Source of the DNA: Phycisphaerales bacterium
Lineage (GTDB): Bacteria > Planctomycetota > Phycisphaerae > WQYP01
NCBI GenBank assembly: GCA_013044165.1
Contig: JABEVB010000031.1
Coordinates: 1 to 35,996 of the forward strand
Reading direction: 5' to 3'
DNA length: 35,996 nucleotides
Part shown: piece by piece, positions 17,785 through 26,051 of the stretch
How positions within the stretch are numbered: position 1 is the first letter of the stretch
Layout of the letters: each line of letters begins with the position of its first letter
The notes under the pieces: model-generated
The model's input: the letters and a program-made list of their open reading frames with translations, nothing else
The model's database searches: none
Told to the model about the DNA's origin: nothing
Position numbers and translations under genes: made by a program

Positions 17785-20700
17785 TCACACCCGGCAAACC
17801 TTCAGCACTTCATCGCCATAATGGTTAATAACCTTGATGGCAATTTTACCCGTGGCGGGCTTATCAAAAGGCCGGCTCACGGTTGAGTAAAGGGCCGACC
17901 ATGCCGCCTCATCAATTTCGGCTCGCAAAGCCCGCTTAAGCTTCTCATACGGTTCACCCGCTCCGGTAAAATAGGCATGCCGCACAAAAAAGCTCTCCCC
18001 ATTGTAATCGGTGTCTATAAACCAGCAGGCAATGTCATCGGTGGTGCTGGCGCGTATTTCGCCGGTGGTCGGGTCGTATACATCAAGGCCGTGGATAGAG
18101 ACTTGCACGCAGTGGCGAGTGGTTAGTGGCGGGTGGATAGTGATTTGATCAGGGCGTTTAGCATCTTGCTTATCTCGGCGCAATCCTTCGGCAAATTTTC
18201 GGACTCCGGGCTGCGCAGATGCCCTAATCGTTCGGATAAAATCAAAAACGTTTCCAGCTCCGCCAGCGACCCCCGCGCAATGCCAAGCGAGTGAAGAAAC
18301 TCCCCCGTGCTCCGACGGGCCTGTCCCTCCGCGATGTTGGCCGGAATTGAGGTTGCCGCCCGCCGCATTTGCGATGTGGTCCCAAATCTCTCTTCGGACG
18401 GATAATTCCGCGTAATCTCGTAAATCTTCAGAGCTAAGGCGATTGATTTCTGCCAGACCATCAAGTCCCGATATGAGCTTAAAGATTTCATGGGGAGCAA
18501 CCCTTTTTCCGGAACTATCCACCAACCACTCTTCACTGGCCACCATAATATCCGGCTCGCCAAAAACCATAAACAAATTGCCCGCACCGGTTTTTTTGAG
18601 CAATTCGCCCATGGCAAGGTCCGGATTGATTCGCGTGGGCAGCACCACCAGTTTGCCATAACGCTTCGATTCTTCGCTCACATGCGGGTCAAAGGCGAAG
18701 CCGCACACAATCAGCAAATCAAACCCCACTCCCTGCACCGCCTCTTTGGCGGCTTCTTTTATAAGCTCCGGACCTACCGTGCCATGCTCCGGCCCGATGC
18801 ATATCGCCGCCCGCTTCTGTTTGCCGTCGGCATCGGTGTACTTGCCTTCGCCGTGCACCCATTGGCCGGCATAGGGCGCAATCGAATCAAACTTAAGCCG
18901 CTCCGCCTTGCGCGTATTCTGTACGCCGGCGGCCCGTAAATTATCCAAGATCATTTGGCCAAAATCGTTGGTGCCATAAACTTTTACCACGCGGTTATTG
19001 TCGTCCGGCACATTCGCCCGCTTTACCTTTTCTGTCACGCTGAGCGTGCGATGCGGCGAAAGGCTTTCCACAGTGAACGGCCCGCTCACCCGCACTTTTT
19101 TATTCTCCTCATAAGGCTGATCGTAAAGCGTTTCCATCTCCGCCTTGCGGGCTATTGAAGCATCAATTTCTTTCTGCCGTTCGCGCCGGCCGTCCCAATA
19201 TTGGCCATGAATAGTTTTGGCCTCCGCAGGCCACTTATCGTCCGTGGCTCTTGGAACCTCCCATTCCTCCCATTTTTGTTTCAGCAGGCCGTTGAGCTTC
19301 GCCCGCAGTGGCTCTAATTGTTGCTGCCATCGGGCATGGATCACATCAATTTCTTCATTGTTGGCAATGGCCTTGAGCGTAACGTGCGGCACTCGTTTAT
19401 ACACAAAACCCTTGCGCGGGTCCCCCTCGGTTTTGGGCAGTGGCACGGGCGCAAACTTGCCGGCAACTTCCGCCTCTTTGGCAATGCCCTCCGGTGAATC
19501 GGCAAGAATATAATACGGATACCGTGCCGCCATAATGCGCGTGCGCGCCAAGGCTAATGCTACCCGGCTGGTGTCGGTGGTGATCCATCGCCGGCCCCAT
19601 TGCTCGGCTACATAGGCCGTGGTGCCGCTGCCGCAGGTGGGATCAAGCACAAGATCGCCGGGGTCGGTGGTCATAAGTAGGCACCGTTCAACGACGGTTG
19701 GCGTTGTTTGGACCACATAAGAACGCTCACTGAAACTGCTGCTTGTGTCGGTCCAAATGTTGTTCAGCGGCGCCGCCGGAAAATCCTCAATAAATCGTAC
19801 ATACGCCAGGCCACCTTGCTCGCGCTTCGCCACACGTCCTGCGGAAGCAAGCCGGGCAATTCCCTCTGGCCATTTTGCCTTCCAGTGGGCGTTCAGGCCT
19901 GGCTGGTAAACGAACCCTTCGTAGGTAAATGGCTGTCCTCCGGCAACCGCTCCCTGTGAGGTCATATCGCCCACCGCAAACGGCCGAGATCCTGCGGGAA
20001 TATTTTGGGGGCTTTCTCGCTCTTCTCTCGTAATTGCCCTAACCAGCCCCGTCGGCAACAACAAGCGTGAATAGTTACCGGCCCGCTGGCCACCGATATC
20101 CTTGTCGGAAAACAATTGGCGGTATTTCGCTTGTTCTCGAGATCTCGCATACCAAATGAGGTGGTCGCAAACGCTATCAAGGAAGCCCGATGAGAAGCCA
20201 GAGGTTTTCATGAACCTGATGGTGGTCAGGTGGTTCTCCGCCCCGAAAACCTCATCCAATAAGCTCCGAACCAGATGCACATTCTCATCGCCGATCTGCA
20301 CAAAAATGCTGCCGCTTTCGGTCAGCAGTTCGCGTGCCACCGCCAACCGGTCGCGTAGGTAGGCCAGGTAGGAATGAATGCCCAATTCGTAGGTATCGCG
20401 AAAGGCTTTAATCTGTTCCGGCTGGCGCGTCAGGTCCTCCGCTTTGCCATCCTTTACATCCCGCTTGCGGGTGGAAACTTGCCAATTGGAGCCGAATTTA
20501 ATTCCGTAAGGCGGGTCAAGATAAATCATCTGCACCTTGCCCTTAAGGCCCTCCTTTTCCGCCAGCGAACTCATCACCAGCAGCGAATCGCCCAGAATCA
20601 TCCGGTTCGACCAATGGCCGTCGTGGTGGTAAAAGTCAACCCTCTGGTCAAAATCCGCCGGCAGGCCATTAAAATCGGCAAACAGGTTCGCCTGCGGGTC

Positions 20701-21006
20701 GGCCTCTTTTTCAACCGCAGTGCTGTGCCTGAAATCTTCAATAATCGCCTGCGGGTGAATCTTCTCCTGAATGTAAATGGGCACAATCGGCACTTCCAAA
20801 GGCTTGGCGTCCTGCTCATCCTTGCCTTTCCAAACCAGTTGCGGGTCCAAATCCGGATTACGCGGATACAGCACCGCCTTGGGCGCCTGCTCGTCCGTCG
20901 CCACAAAATCGCGCAACTCCTCGGTAGGAATATTCTTGCGCGTATCCTTATGTCGCACAGAGGCGATAGGCGTGGCTGATGAACCGGATGTCTTCTTTTT
21001 GGCCAT
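17785..21006 (-). CDS. mod: Type III restriction-modification DNA methyltransferase (Mod), carrying an in-frame IVS-like insertion
   Basis: A beta-class adenine-N6 methyltransferase. The catalytic DPPY motif (164-167, in MIYLDPPYGIKFGSNW) precedes the AdoMet-binding motif (LVLDPTCGSGTTAYVA, about residue 455), the order typical of Type III Mod subunits. The region in between holds the probable target-recognition segment. The C-terminus is the usual one (DVYDPTTGEIRAS, then NYNGESFFVRHAYF, ending INHYGDEVLKV). Within it, residues about 823-966 are not methyltransferase sequence. They are the other-frame translation of a complete IVP gene and its flanking inverted repeats, placed between FGEPDI and VQVSIHGLDVYD. 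Without them the protein would be about 930 aa. Whether the enlarged protein is active is unknown. It is the last gene of the island; res is the first. Confidence 0.93.
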   Translation of the reverse strand: MAKKKTSGSSATPIASVRHKDTRKNIPTEELRDFVATDEQAPKAVLYPRNPDLDPQLVWKGKDEQDAKPLEVPIVPIYIQEKIHPQAIIEDFRHSTAVEKEADPQANLFADFNGLPADFDQRVDFYHHDGHWSNRMILGDSLLVMSSLAEKEGLKGKVQMIYLDPPYGIKFGSNWQVSTRKRDVKDGKAEDLTRQPEQIKAFRDTYELGIHSYLAYLRDRLAVARELLTESGSIFVQIGDENVHLVRSLLDEVFGAENHLTTIRFMKTSGFSSGFLDSVCDHLIWYARSREQAKYRQLFSDKDIGGQRAGNYSRLLLPTGLVRAITREERESPQNIPAGSRPFAVGDMTSQGAVAGGQPFTYEGFVYQPGLNAHWKAKWPEGIARLASAGRVAKREQGGLAYVRFIEDFPAAPLNNIWTDTSSSFSERSYVVQTTPTVVERCLLMTTDPGDLVLDPTCGSGTTAYVAEQWGRRWITTDTSRVALALARTRIMAARYPYYILADSPEGIAKEAEVAGKFAPVPLPKTEGDPRKGFVYKRVPHVTLKAIANNEEIDVIHARWQQQLEPLRAKLNGLLKQKWEEWEVPRATDDKWPAEAKTIHGQYWDGRRERQKEIDASIARKAEMETLYDQPYEENKKVRVSGPFTVESLSPHRTLSVTEKVKRANVPDDNNRVVKVYGTNDFGQMILDNLRAAGVQNTRKAERLKFDSIAPYAGQWVHGEGKYTDADGKQKRAAICIGPEHGTVGPELIKEAAKEAVQGVGFDLLIVCGFAFDPHVSEESKRYGKLVVLPTRINPDLAMGELLKKTGAGNLFMVFGEPDIMVASEEWLVDSSGKRVAPHEIFKLISGLDGLAEINRLSSEDLRDYAELSVRREIWDHIANAAGGNLNSGQHRGGTGPSEHGGVSSLAWHCAGVAGGAGNVFDFIRTIRASAQPGVRKFAEGLRRDKQDAKRPDQITIHPPLTTRHCVQVSIHGLDVYDPTTGEIRASTTDDIACWFIDTDYNGESFFVRHAYFTGAGEPYEKLKRALRAEIDEAAWSALYSTVSRPFDKPATGKIAIKVINHYGDEVLKVCRV
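18110..18140 (+). repeat. Inverted-repeat arm, distal end of the IVS-like element
   Basis: Read on the plus strand the arm is CAGTG, GC, GAGTGGTT, a 7-nt insert (AGTGGCG), then GGTGGATAG. The 5-, 8- and 9-bp blocks are perfectly complementary to the arm at 18515-18538, giving 22 paired bases interrupted by a 2x2 mismatch and one 7-nt bulge. The stop codon of the IVP gene (TAA, 18125-18123) lies inside this arm. Confidence 0.8.
18123..18491 (-). CDS. Four-helix bundle protein, 23S rRNA-intervening sequence (IVP/S23) family, nested inside mod
   Basis: A complete 122-aa protein in a different frame from mod on the same strand. Family hallmarks are clear: YRDLMVWQK (7-15), QMRRAATSIPANIAEG (41-56) and RGSLAELET (73-81), with helical spacing that matches the family, which forms a pentameric four-helix bundle related to Avd of diversity-generating retroelements. 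The IVP genes are classically encoded within intervening sequences of 23S rRNA; their biochemical role is unresolved, with nucleic-acid binding suggested. The start at 18491 coincides with the family N-terminus; the longer open frame to 18659 is only shadow sequence of mod. Ribosome site weak (AGGG about 11 nt upstream). The stop lies within the distal inverted repeat. Confidence 0.88.
   Translation of the reverse strand: MKSLSSYRDLMVWQKSIALALKIYEITRNYPSEERFGTTSQMRRAATSIPANIAEGQARRSTGEFLHSLGIARGSLAELETFLILSERLGHLRSPESENLPKDCAEISKMLNALIKSLSTRH
18515..18538 (-). repeat. Inverted-repeat arm, proximal end of the IVS-like element
   Basis: On the plus strand CTATCCACC (18515-18523), AACCACTC (18524-18531), TT, CACTG (18534-18538). 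These are the complements of the blocks in the arm at 18110-18140. It lies 23 nt before the IVP start codon and also encodes mod-frame residues SEEWLVDS. Confidence 0.8.
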
Positions 21007-21074
21007 ACAATTTTCCCGTGGTCGGATGTCCGGTCGCTATTGTCAGGCATTACGCGACGGCTGGCAATTGTGCG

Positions 21075-21824
21075 TCACTGCTTTGATTGCTTTGGGGGCC
21101 GACTTGGCGTACCGGCGGCGATCTCCTTGGCGGCTGGCTGGAGCACATATAGTAATTCAACAAGGTGCTCGACGGTATCAACGATAAGGTTCAATTGTTT
21201 TGCGTCGGGGTTGTATGCCCGATGGGATGCTGCGTCTCCCGCGTCTATCACAGTTCTAAAGATATCATAGTCAATGTTGCCGATCCACCCCCTTTTTTTC
21301 GCTTCCCTGAGCTTTTGGTTCAGGCCGCCGATGTCCCCTAGTTGTTCCGTCAACGCCAGATCTATGACCGCTCGCGTTCCCATAAGCGCCACGCGATTAT
21401 TGCCGGAAAATGTGGCGGCGTAGACCTCCCGCAGGACGCCGACGATCTGTGGCCATGGCACGGCTGCAGGAGGCCAGTTCCGGGGTGCCATCCACTCGGG
21501 TAAACGCCGTGAGGCCGCCGGTGGAAAATATTCGATCAGGTCAGCGGGTTCGGCGGCGTCATGGTAGGTGCGCCTCAGCGACGCGTTCTCACAGCCGAGG
21601 CATTGAACCAATTCGTAGATCGTCCTCTCGTACCAGCCGTCGTCGCCGTCAACAGCCTTGCTGCACCGGCCGATCAGGCGGTGGCGCGTCTCACCAAGGC
21701 ATGTGCTACAGTACGCGGGTACCAGCGGCTGTGGCTTCTCCATAGGGACATCTTTCTCTATTTCTGCATTTAGCGCCGCAGCATTAGAGGAGACCGGCAC
21801 GGCGAATGTTTTGCGTTTAGCCAT
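21075..21824 (-). CDS. DUF4145 domain protein with N-terminal zinc-ribbon-like cysteines
   Basis: A 249-aa protein. Two cysteine pairs, CSTC (about residues 39-42) and CLGC (about 75-78), could form a zinc ribbon. The C-terminal part has the DUF4145 pattern: LREVYAATFSGNNRVALMGT, then RAVIDLALTEQ, LNQKLREAKKRGWI and a GDAASHRAYNP segment. DUF4145 is an alpha-helical, HEPN-like domain found alone and fused to restriction enzymes, commonly in defence loci; its function is not settled. The ATG at 21824 is preferred to the GTG at 21839. It lies 69 nt upstream of mod and 107 nt downstream of the OLD gene, all on one strand, so it is likely part of the same transcript. Confidence 0.75.
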   Translation of the reverse strand: MAKRKTFAVPVSSNAAALNAEIEKDVPMEKPQPLVPAYCSTCLGETRHRLIGRCSKAVDGDDGWYERTIYELVQCLGCENASLRRTYHDAAEPADLIEYFPPAASRRLPEWMAPRNWPPAAVPWPQIVGVLREVYAATFSGNNRVALMGTRAVIDLALTEQLGDIGGLNQKLREAKKRGWIGNIDYDIFRTVIDAGDAASHRAYNPDAKQLNLIVDTVEHLVELLYVLQPAAKEIAAGTPSRPPKQSKQ

Positions 21825-21931
21825 AGCTAACCCATACACTTGTGTGTTCGGGCCGCTATTTTCACCGGTTTATCTCCGGCTGGCAATGACGAAGTGTTCT
21901 GCGGTCGCAGCGTGATGCGGCCTGTGACCAG

Positions 21932-23638
21932 CTATTCAATGCCAAGCGACTTTTTCGCCGCAGCGACCAGGGCCGCCAGCTCCGGCAGGCGTACGGCCTT
22001 GAGGTTGAGATCGGGGCTCGCGACCGCCCGCTCCATGATGGCGTACTTCGACAGGAAATATCCTTGGCTATTGAGCCAAATCTGCACCTGCTTTCCGAAG
22101 ACCGCTTCCTTAACGCTCCGGCATTCCTGCTGGGAGAGCCACTGCTCAAAGGCAATCTGTAGCGCTTTGGATTCTGCGTTAATATCCGGAGGCTCGGACT
22201 CGGCCAGTTCACTGGCGACGGCCTTAAAATAATCGTCCCTTGCGATAAGGGATTCGAAATCGGAACCTTTCTGCAGTCTGATCACTGGGATTTCCGGATG
22301 GTCACTTTGCAGCCTTGATAACCCCTTGCGTTGGTGTTTGTCTCCGTCTAGCAGCACGACCACCCGGCAACCATTGGATTCGGCGAAGCGGGCGGAGAAA
22401 TCCAGCGAGTCGCCCTCCCCATCGAAAAGGTGCGCGCCTTTCAGCACTTCCTTAACGCCTTTGAATCCCTCCGTGTCACCTTCCTCTAAACGTCGGAGCA
22501 GGCTCGGCAGGCACCTGACTTCGGTTTTGCCTTCGACAATGAAGGTCAAATCTGCGTAAAGCAGAGAGTCCGATGGCGTTATGCCGAGGCTGCAACGGAC
22601 TGGCGCGAAGTTGCGGCTATCGCCATCGAGCGCCTCGATGAACGAGGTAGCACCGCCTTCCGTCTTCTTCCGCCGCAGCACGCGTACGGACTCTTCGCGC
22701 ATATTATTGATCATAGATGCCGAGTGGGTGGCGTAGACGACCTGAACCAGCGGTTGGTGGCCGATTCGCTCCAGAAATTCCCGGAGTTGGTGCTGCGCAT
22801 CGGCGTGGAGGGATGTCTCTGGTTCATCCAGCAAGACGATGGTGGGGGTTCCCGCCAGTTGTGCCTCCAACAAGGGGCCAAGGATCGCAAATGTCTTCCG
22901 AATTCCGCCACCCCGTTGATCGAGCGAAACACCAGCATCAAACGTGTCCAAGAGGGATACGTGAATCTGCCCATTCGCCTCCGGCGTGAGGTGAACCTCT
23001 AATCGTGCCGCCTCGGGAAGCAACACCCTAAGCCATTCATTGATCTTCGATTCCTTCCCGCGAACGGTAGCAACCCAATTAGGGGCAACGCGCTTAGGTA
23101 GCTCGGCGAAGCTTTGCCCGAACAAGCACCGGAACAGCGCGCCTTCAGGTTCGGCCGCGTTTGCCAAGGGAACCGTTGCGCGGAAGTTCGGGCCGGGCAG
23201 GCGGACGACCCGCCACGGCTTCATTGGGCCGAAACTAATGTCCCTCTTAACACCACCAGCCTGCGTTAGCCTCGACGCCATCAGGTGGTGGTTGGGCCCA
23301 AGCGCCCTCACGAGGGTTAGCCTATCACCGGGATTTATTGTTACCGCAGGTCGAAGCCCGGGAAGATCGGCAAGGTTGTCTTCGGCTAGAACCTCCACGG
23401 TTAACTCCACGCACATACCAGAATCGTTGAGGCTCCCGTGCGGCGTGCCCGCTCGGTTAACGTTGACTTGATGGTTGCCGGCGCCGCTGCCGGAGCACAC
23501 CAGGGCGAGGACGTCAATCAGGCTGGATTTGCCCGTGTCGTTTGCGCCGGTTAAAACGGTTACGCCCGGCTCAAGGCGGAGGGTGTGGTTGCCAAGAAAC
23601 GGCCCGAAGTTCGTGACAGTTATGCTTTCAATCTTCAT
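21932..23638 (-). CDS. OLD-family ATPase with TOPRIM nuclease domain
   Basis: A 568-aa ABC-type ATPase fused to a TOPRIM nuclease, the layout of OLD (overcoming lysogenization defect) proteins, which cut nucleic acids in phage defence. Walker A is GANDTGKSS (31-39). The signature region is at RGGGIRKTFAILGPL (242-256). Walker B is TIVLLDEPETSLH (266-278), and the switch His lies in YATHSAS (303-309). TOPRIM: Glu369 and Glu373 in FIVEGKTEV, and Asp431/Asp433 in VVLLDGDKHQ. All key residues are present, so it is probably active. The start ATG overlaps the end of the preceding 230-aa gene by 11 nt, which suggests translational coupling and a shared function. The partner is not a UvrD helicase, so this is not a standard Gabija pair. 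Confidence 0.88.
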   Translation of the reverse strand: MKIESITVTNFGPFLGNHTLRLEPGVTVLTGANDTGKSSLIDVLALVCSGSGAGNHQVNVNRAGTPHGSLNDSGMCVELTVEVLAEDNLADLPGLRPAVTINPGDRLTLVRALGPNHHLMASRLTQAGGVKRDISFGPMKPWRVVRLPGPNFRATVPLANAAEPEGALFRCLFGQSFAELPKRVAPNWVATVRGKESKINEWLRVLLPEAARLEVHLTPEANGQIHVSLLDTFDAGVSLDQRGGGIRKTFAILGPLLEAQLAGTPTIVLLDEPETSLHADAQHQLREFLERIGHQPLVQVVYATHSASMINNMREESVRVLRRKKTEGGATSFIEALDGDSRNFAPVRCSLGITPSDSLLYADLTFIVEGKTEVRCLPSLLRRLEEGDTEGFKGVKEVLKGAHLFDGEGDSLDFSARFAESNGCRVVVLLDGDKHQRKGLSRLQSDHPEIPVIRLQKGSDFESLIARDDYFKAVASELAESEPPDINAESKALQIAFEQWLSQQECRSVKEAVFGKQVQIWLNSQGYFLSKYAIMERAVASPDLNLKAVRLPELAALVAAAKKSLGIE

Positions 23639-24320
23639 TGGTCACTGATCCGTTTCCACAGCTTTCGGAGCGTGCGTGCTTTGGGCTCTCCGGGTCAACT
23701 GACCTCTTCGAGAAAGAGCTCCGTAGGTCGGCGAGGCCGCTCGCCGAGAGCAGGACCGCAGGCCGCTTTTCAGTTACAACCCACCTATAGAATGCGTAAT
23801 CGGGGTCGGAACTGCGGACGGCACGCCGCTCGCCGAAGGCACCCCCTTGCCTGAAGCAGGAGACGTCAAAGTTAATCGTGCCGTCACCATCAATCCGGGC
23901 ATCCCGCAACCAGTATACATTACTTTCCGGCAGGGTTGCCGCGACGTGGAGTTGGAACAGGGCATCCACAATTTTCGACCGGGCTTCCTCCCGCCGGGCA
24001 AGGTCAACCTTCGTGTACACCCCCCCGCCCTCGGACTTGACACACAGGCCCAGCACGCGGGATATGCCTTTTTTGAGTGCTGCGTCAAAGGCGCAGAGGA
24101 TTGTATCAATGTAATGGCATGCCACTACGCCACCGACGAAAGCGCTCGCGTTGATTGCAAGTTCGGCCCACGACTCACTAACCGGGTAAGGGCTCTCCTT
24201 GGTCAGGACGGCGGTCATGCCCTCTCGCGTCAACGGAGACATCACCTCCCGGAATCTCTCTTCGCCATCGGGCGCTACATGGGGTAGCGGTAATCGGCAA
24301 ACGATGTCTGGGCACGCCAT
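23628..24320 (-). CDS. Unknown 230-aa protein coupled to the OLD nuclease
   Basis: I do not recognise this family. The protein is soluble-looking and mixed alpha/beta, with one hydrophobic segment (ASAFVGGVVACHYIDTILCAF) that is too polar for a confident membrane helix, a conserved-looking core (SRVLGLCVKSEGGGVYTKVD) and a Ser-rich charged tail of about 30 residues. The start at 24320 is well supported by AAGGAG 5 nt upstream. Its 3' end overlaps the OLD-type gene by 11 nt. The arrangement of a small unknown protein followed by an ATPase-TOPRIM protein resembles two-gene defence modules in which the small protein is a sensor, inhibitor or effector. This is an inference from context only. Confidence 0.7.
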   Translation of the reverse strand: MACPDIVCRLPLPHVAPDGEERFREVMSPLTREGMTAVLTKESPYPVSESWAELAINASAFVGGVVACHYIDTILCAFDAALKKGISRVLGLCVKSEGGGVYTKVDLARREEARSKIVDALFQLHVAATLPESNVYWLRDARIDGDGTINFDVSCFRQGGAFGERRAVRSSDPDYAFYRWVVTEKRPAVLLSASGLADLRSSFSKRSVDPESPKHARSESCGNGSVTNED

Positions 24321-24456
24321 TGGTGCTCCTTATCTCAGCCAGCCGCCGCTATTGCTCCGCAATAAGGTCGTTACGCGTTTCGGCGACGGGCGATGTTACA
24401 TTTGTGTTGTCTCGTTGTAAAGATGAGCTCGCAGGCGGCGTAGAGGCGGTCGTAAA

Positions 24457-25269
24457 TTAGCCGCGCCCTAACCCGACCGAGGACACTTGGAAGCTGCGGG
24501 GTGTAGTTATTCGCTCGAAACTACGCATTTTTTGTTTGCTGCCGCCAGCCTCCAGAGTGGCACGCTCCGGCATCTCATCCCAAGTCCGCCCCTCCAATTC
24601 CCGCCCGGTGCGTTTCTTATTGACCCCGCCCCATTGCTTGAAAAAGAACGCCACACCGGCAGCATGGCATTGATCGCGGATGTCCGTCACCCATGCAATA
24701 TCCATAGGCCGGGCGCCGGGGCCCGACTCGCCGCCTACAATGGCCCAATCAATGCCCGCCAGATTCAGCCCCGGCAGTGGCCCGAGCAGAGGCTCCAGCG
24801 ACAGAAACTTTACCTGCGCCGGCGTCTGCCGCAGATGGTCTATCCGAAAAGTATAATCCTGCCGCTCCACGCTTACACCCATCCAGATGTTCGGCCTCCA
24901 TGGCAACTGCGAAGCAATCTCCGCAAGCCGCTCGGCCCGTTTGGTCAGTATTTGGAACTGGTGCCAGTGCGCCCGGCCCATGACATCAAACACCTGCTGG
25001 ATAAAGGCCAACGGGACATCTTTATGAAACAGATCGCTCATGGAGTTTACGAATATGCGCTGCGGCTTTTTCCAACGGAGGGGCAGATCCACCGCCTGTG
25101 GCTGCAGCGTCAGCTTAAAGCCGTCGGTGTAATTGGACTGCCCCATGGCCTGCAGTCGCAGTGCCATGCGTTCGGCATAGCAATGCTTGCAGCCCGGGCT
25201 GATTTTTGTGCAGCCCGTAACAGGGTTCCAGGTGGATTGAGTCCATTCGATTGTGGATGCAGTTGACAT
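24457..25269 (-). CDS. Phage Gp37/Gp68 family protein (DUF5131), radical-SAM-like
   Basis: A 270-aa member of the DUF5131 family, named after mycobacteriophage Gp37/Gp68. The opening is characteristic: [12 protein letters not shown], followed by [16 protein letters not shown], where Cys20, Cys27 and Cys30 form the C-x6-C-x2-C cluster. Other hallmarks are [22 protein letters not shown], and a middle segment [15 protein letters not shown]. The family is predicted to be a radical-SAM-like barrel and is often encoded beside the TcmP three-Cys-motif partner in mobile and defence loci; no TcmP is present here. The substrate is unknown. It starts 15 nt after the DUF1828/1829 stop, so it is very likely in the same operon. 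The ribosome site is weak (GAGAATGAG). Confidence 0.9.
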   Translation of the reverse strand: MSTASTIEWTQSTWNPVTGCTKISPGCKHCYAERMALRLQAMGQSNYTDGFKLTLQPQAVDLPLRWKKPQRIFVNSMSDLFHKDVPLAFIQQVFDVMGRAHWHQFQILTKRAERLAEIASQLPWRPNIWMGVSVERQDYTFRIDHLRQTPAQVKFLSLEPLLGPLPGLNLAGIDWAIVGGESGPGARPMDIAWVTDIRDQCHAAGVAFFFKQWGGVNKKRTGRELEGRTWDEMPERATLEAGGSKQKMRSFERITTPRSFQVSSVGLGRG

Positions 25270-25283
25270 CTCATTCTCAATCT

Positions 25284-26051
25284 TTAGGCAGCCAGGTCTT
25301 CAACCGCTGCAGAACGCAAACTCCACCGAACCGGGATTATTTCGTATTGTCTTAGCGCCTCAAGTACGGGTTCAGAAACGGTTGCATCTTGATCGTTTAT
25401 AATCGCGTAAACCTCTGATTTGGCCGGACGGGCCTCTTTCGTATCTTCCCATTTAAAGGCTAGTGATTTGGCTTTGGAGGGTGAGGGTGCATTGACTGTT
25501 TCAACGAACCGCTCCGGCCGTGATTTTGATTTTGGAATGACGAAATCAAAATGGTGGTCGAACCCGCTCTTGCCGGTGAATTTCGCGCCGGTAACGTAGC
25601 GAATATTCTTGGAGTCCATCCAGGCTATAACGTCCTCAAAAAATAGGCTCAGGACCATCGGCATGGCAAGGCAGAATAAATCATTCACTGCCAGCATCGC
25701 CTGCACCAGATCGTGTTTCCGCATGGGAAATGTTCCCCGCGTCGTCAGGACTTCCAGGCAGTTATTTCGCTCCTTAATGCCAAACCCGGCAAGCGTCTGC
25801 TTCAGCAGATTTTGTCGCTTGGGACTCTCTAGACTGCAACCTGATTGAATCAGATCTTCAATGGTGTTCCCATCGTCTGACAGGATAATTTTTTCACCCT
25901 CTTCACGCATGTAAATTTGCAGGTAGTCGTTGTGCCGATCAAGATAGGGTGTGGTGATTTCCACGTGGCCATTTTCGACGGCGCGTAGGGATGTTTTTTC
26001 GCGCAACCACGCAACATACCGGTCTATCAGGTTGTCAGCCCCTGCAATCAT
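25284..26051 (-). CDS. DUF1828/DUF1829 domain protein
   Basis: A 255-aa protein. The N-terminal half has the DUF1828 pattern ([19 protein letters not shown], then [18 protein letters not shown]), and the C-terminal half has the DUF1829 domain ([15 protein letters not shown]). Biochemical function of these domains is unknown to me; they are found in prophages and genomic islands. Its ATG overlaps the stop of the upstream DUF6978 gene by 4 nt (ATGA, 26051-26048), which is strong evidence for translational coupling and a joint role. A two-protein toxin-antitoxin or anti-phage module is possible but unproven. Confidence 0.8.
   Translation of the reverse strand: MIAGADNLIDRYVAWLREKTSLRAVENGHVEITTPYLDRHNDYLQIYMREEGEKIILSDDGNTIEDLIQSGCSLESPKRQNLLKQTLAGFGIKERNNCLEVLTTRGTFPMRKHDLVQAMLAVNDLFCLAMPMVLSLFFEDVIAWMDSKNIRYVTGAKFTGKSGFDHHFDFVIPKSKSRPERFVETVNAPSPSKAKSLAFKWEDTKEARPAKSEVYAIINDQDATVSEPVLEALRQYEIIPVRWSLRSAAVEDLAA

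Larger units (their letters stand above)
18110..18538 (-). mobile_element. IVS-like element (inverted repeats + IVP gene) inserted in mod
   Basis: A 429-nt unit bounded by inverted repeats and containing a full IVP (four-helix bundle) gene. This is the layout of the intervening sequences that interrupt 23S rRNA genes in several bacteria, but here the host is a protein-coding gene. The length is exactly 143 codons, and no stop occurs in the mod frame, so mod reads through. In the mRNA the two arms could form one long stem that closes the whole element. Exact ends are inferred from the outermost paired bases; no target-site duplication was recognised. Confidence 0.7.

Noticed and set aside
18492-18659. 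N-terminal extension of the nested IVP gene up to 18659
   Set aside because: The extra 56 residues are Trp/Cys/Arg-rich out-of-frame mod sequence; the IVP family starts at the ATG at 18491.
21932-23638. Interpretation of the OLD gene as GajA of a Gabija system
   Set aside because: No UvrD-like helicase (GajB) gene is adjacent; the partners are an unknown protein and a DUF4145 protein.
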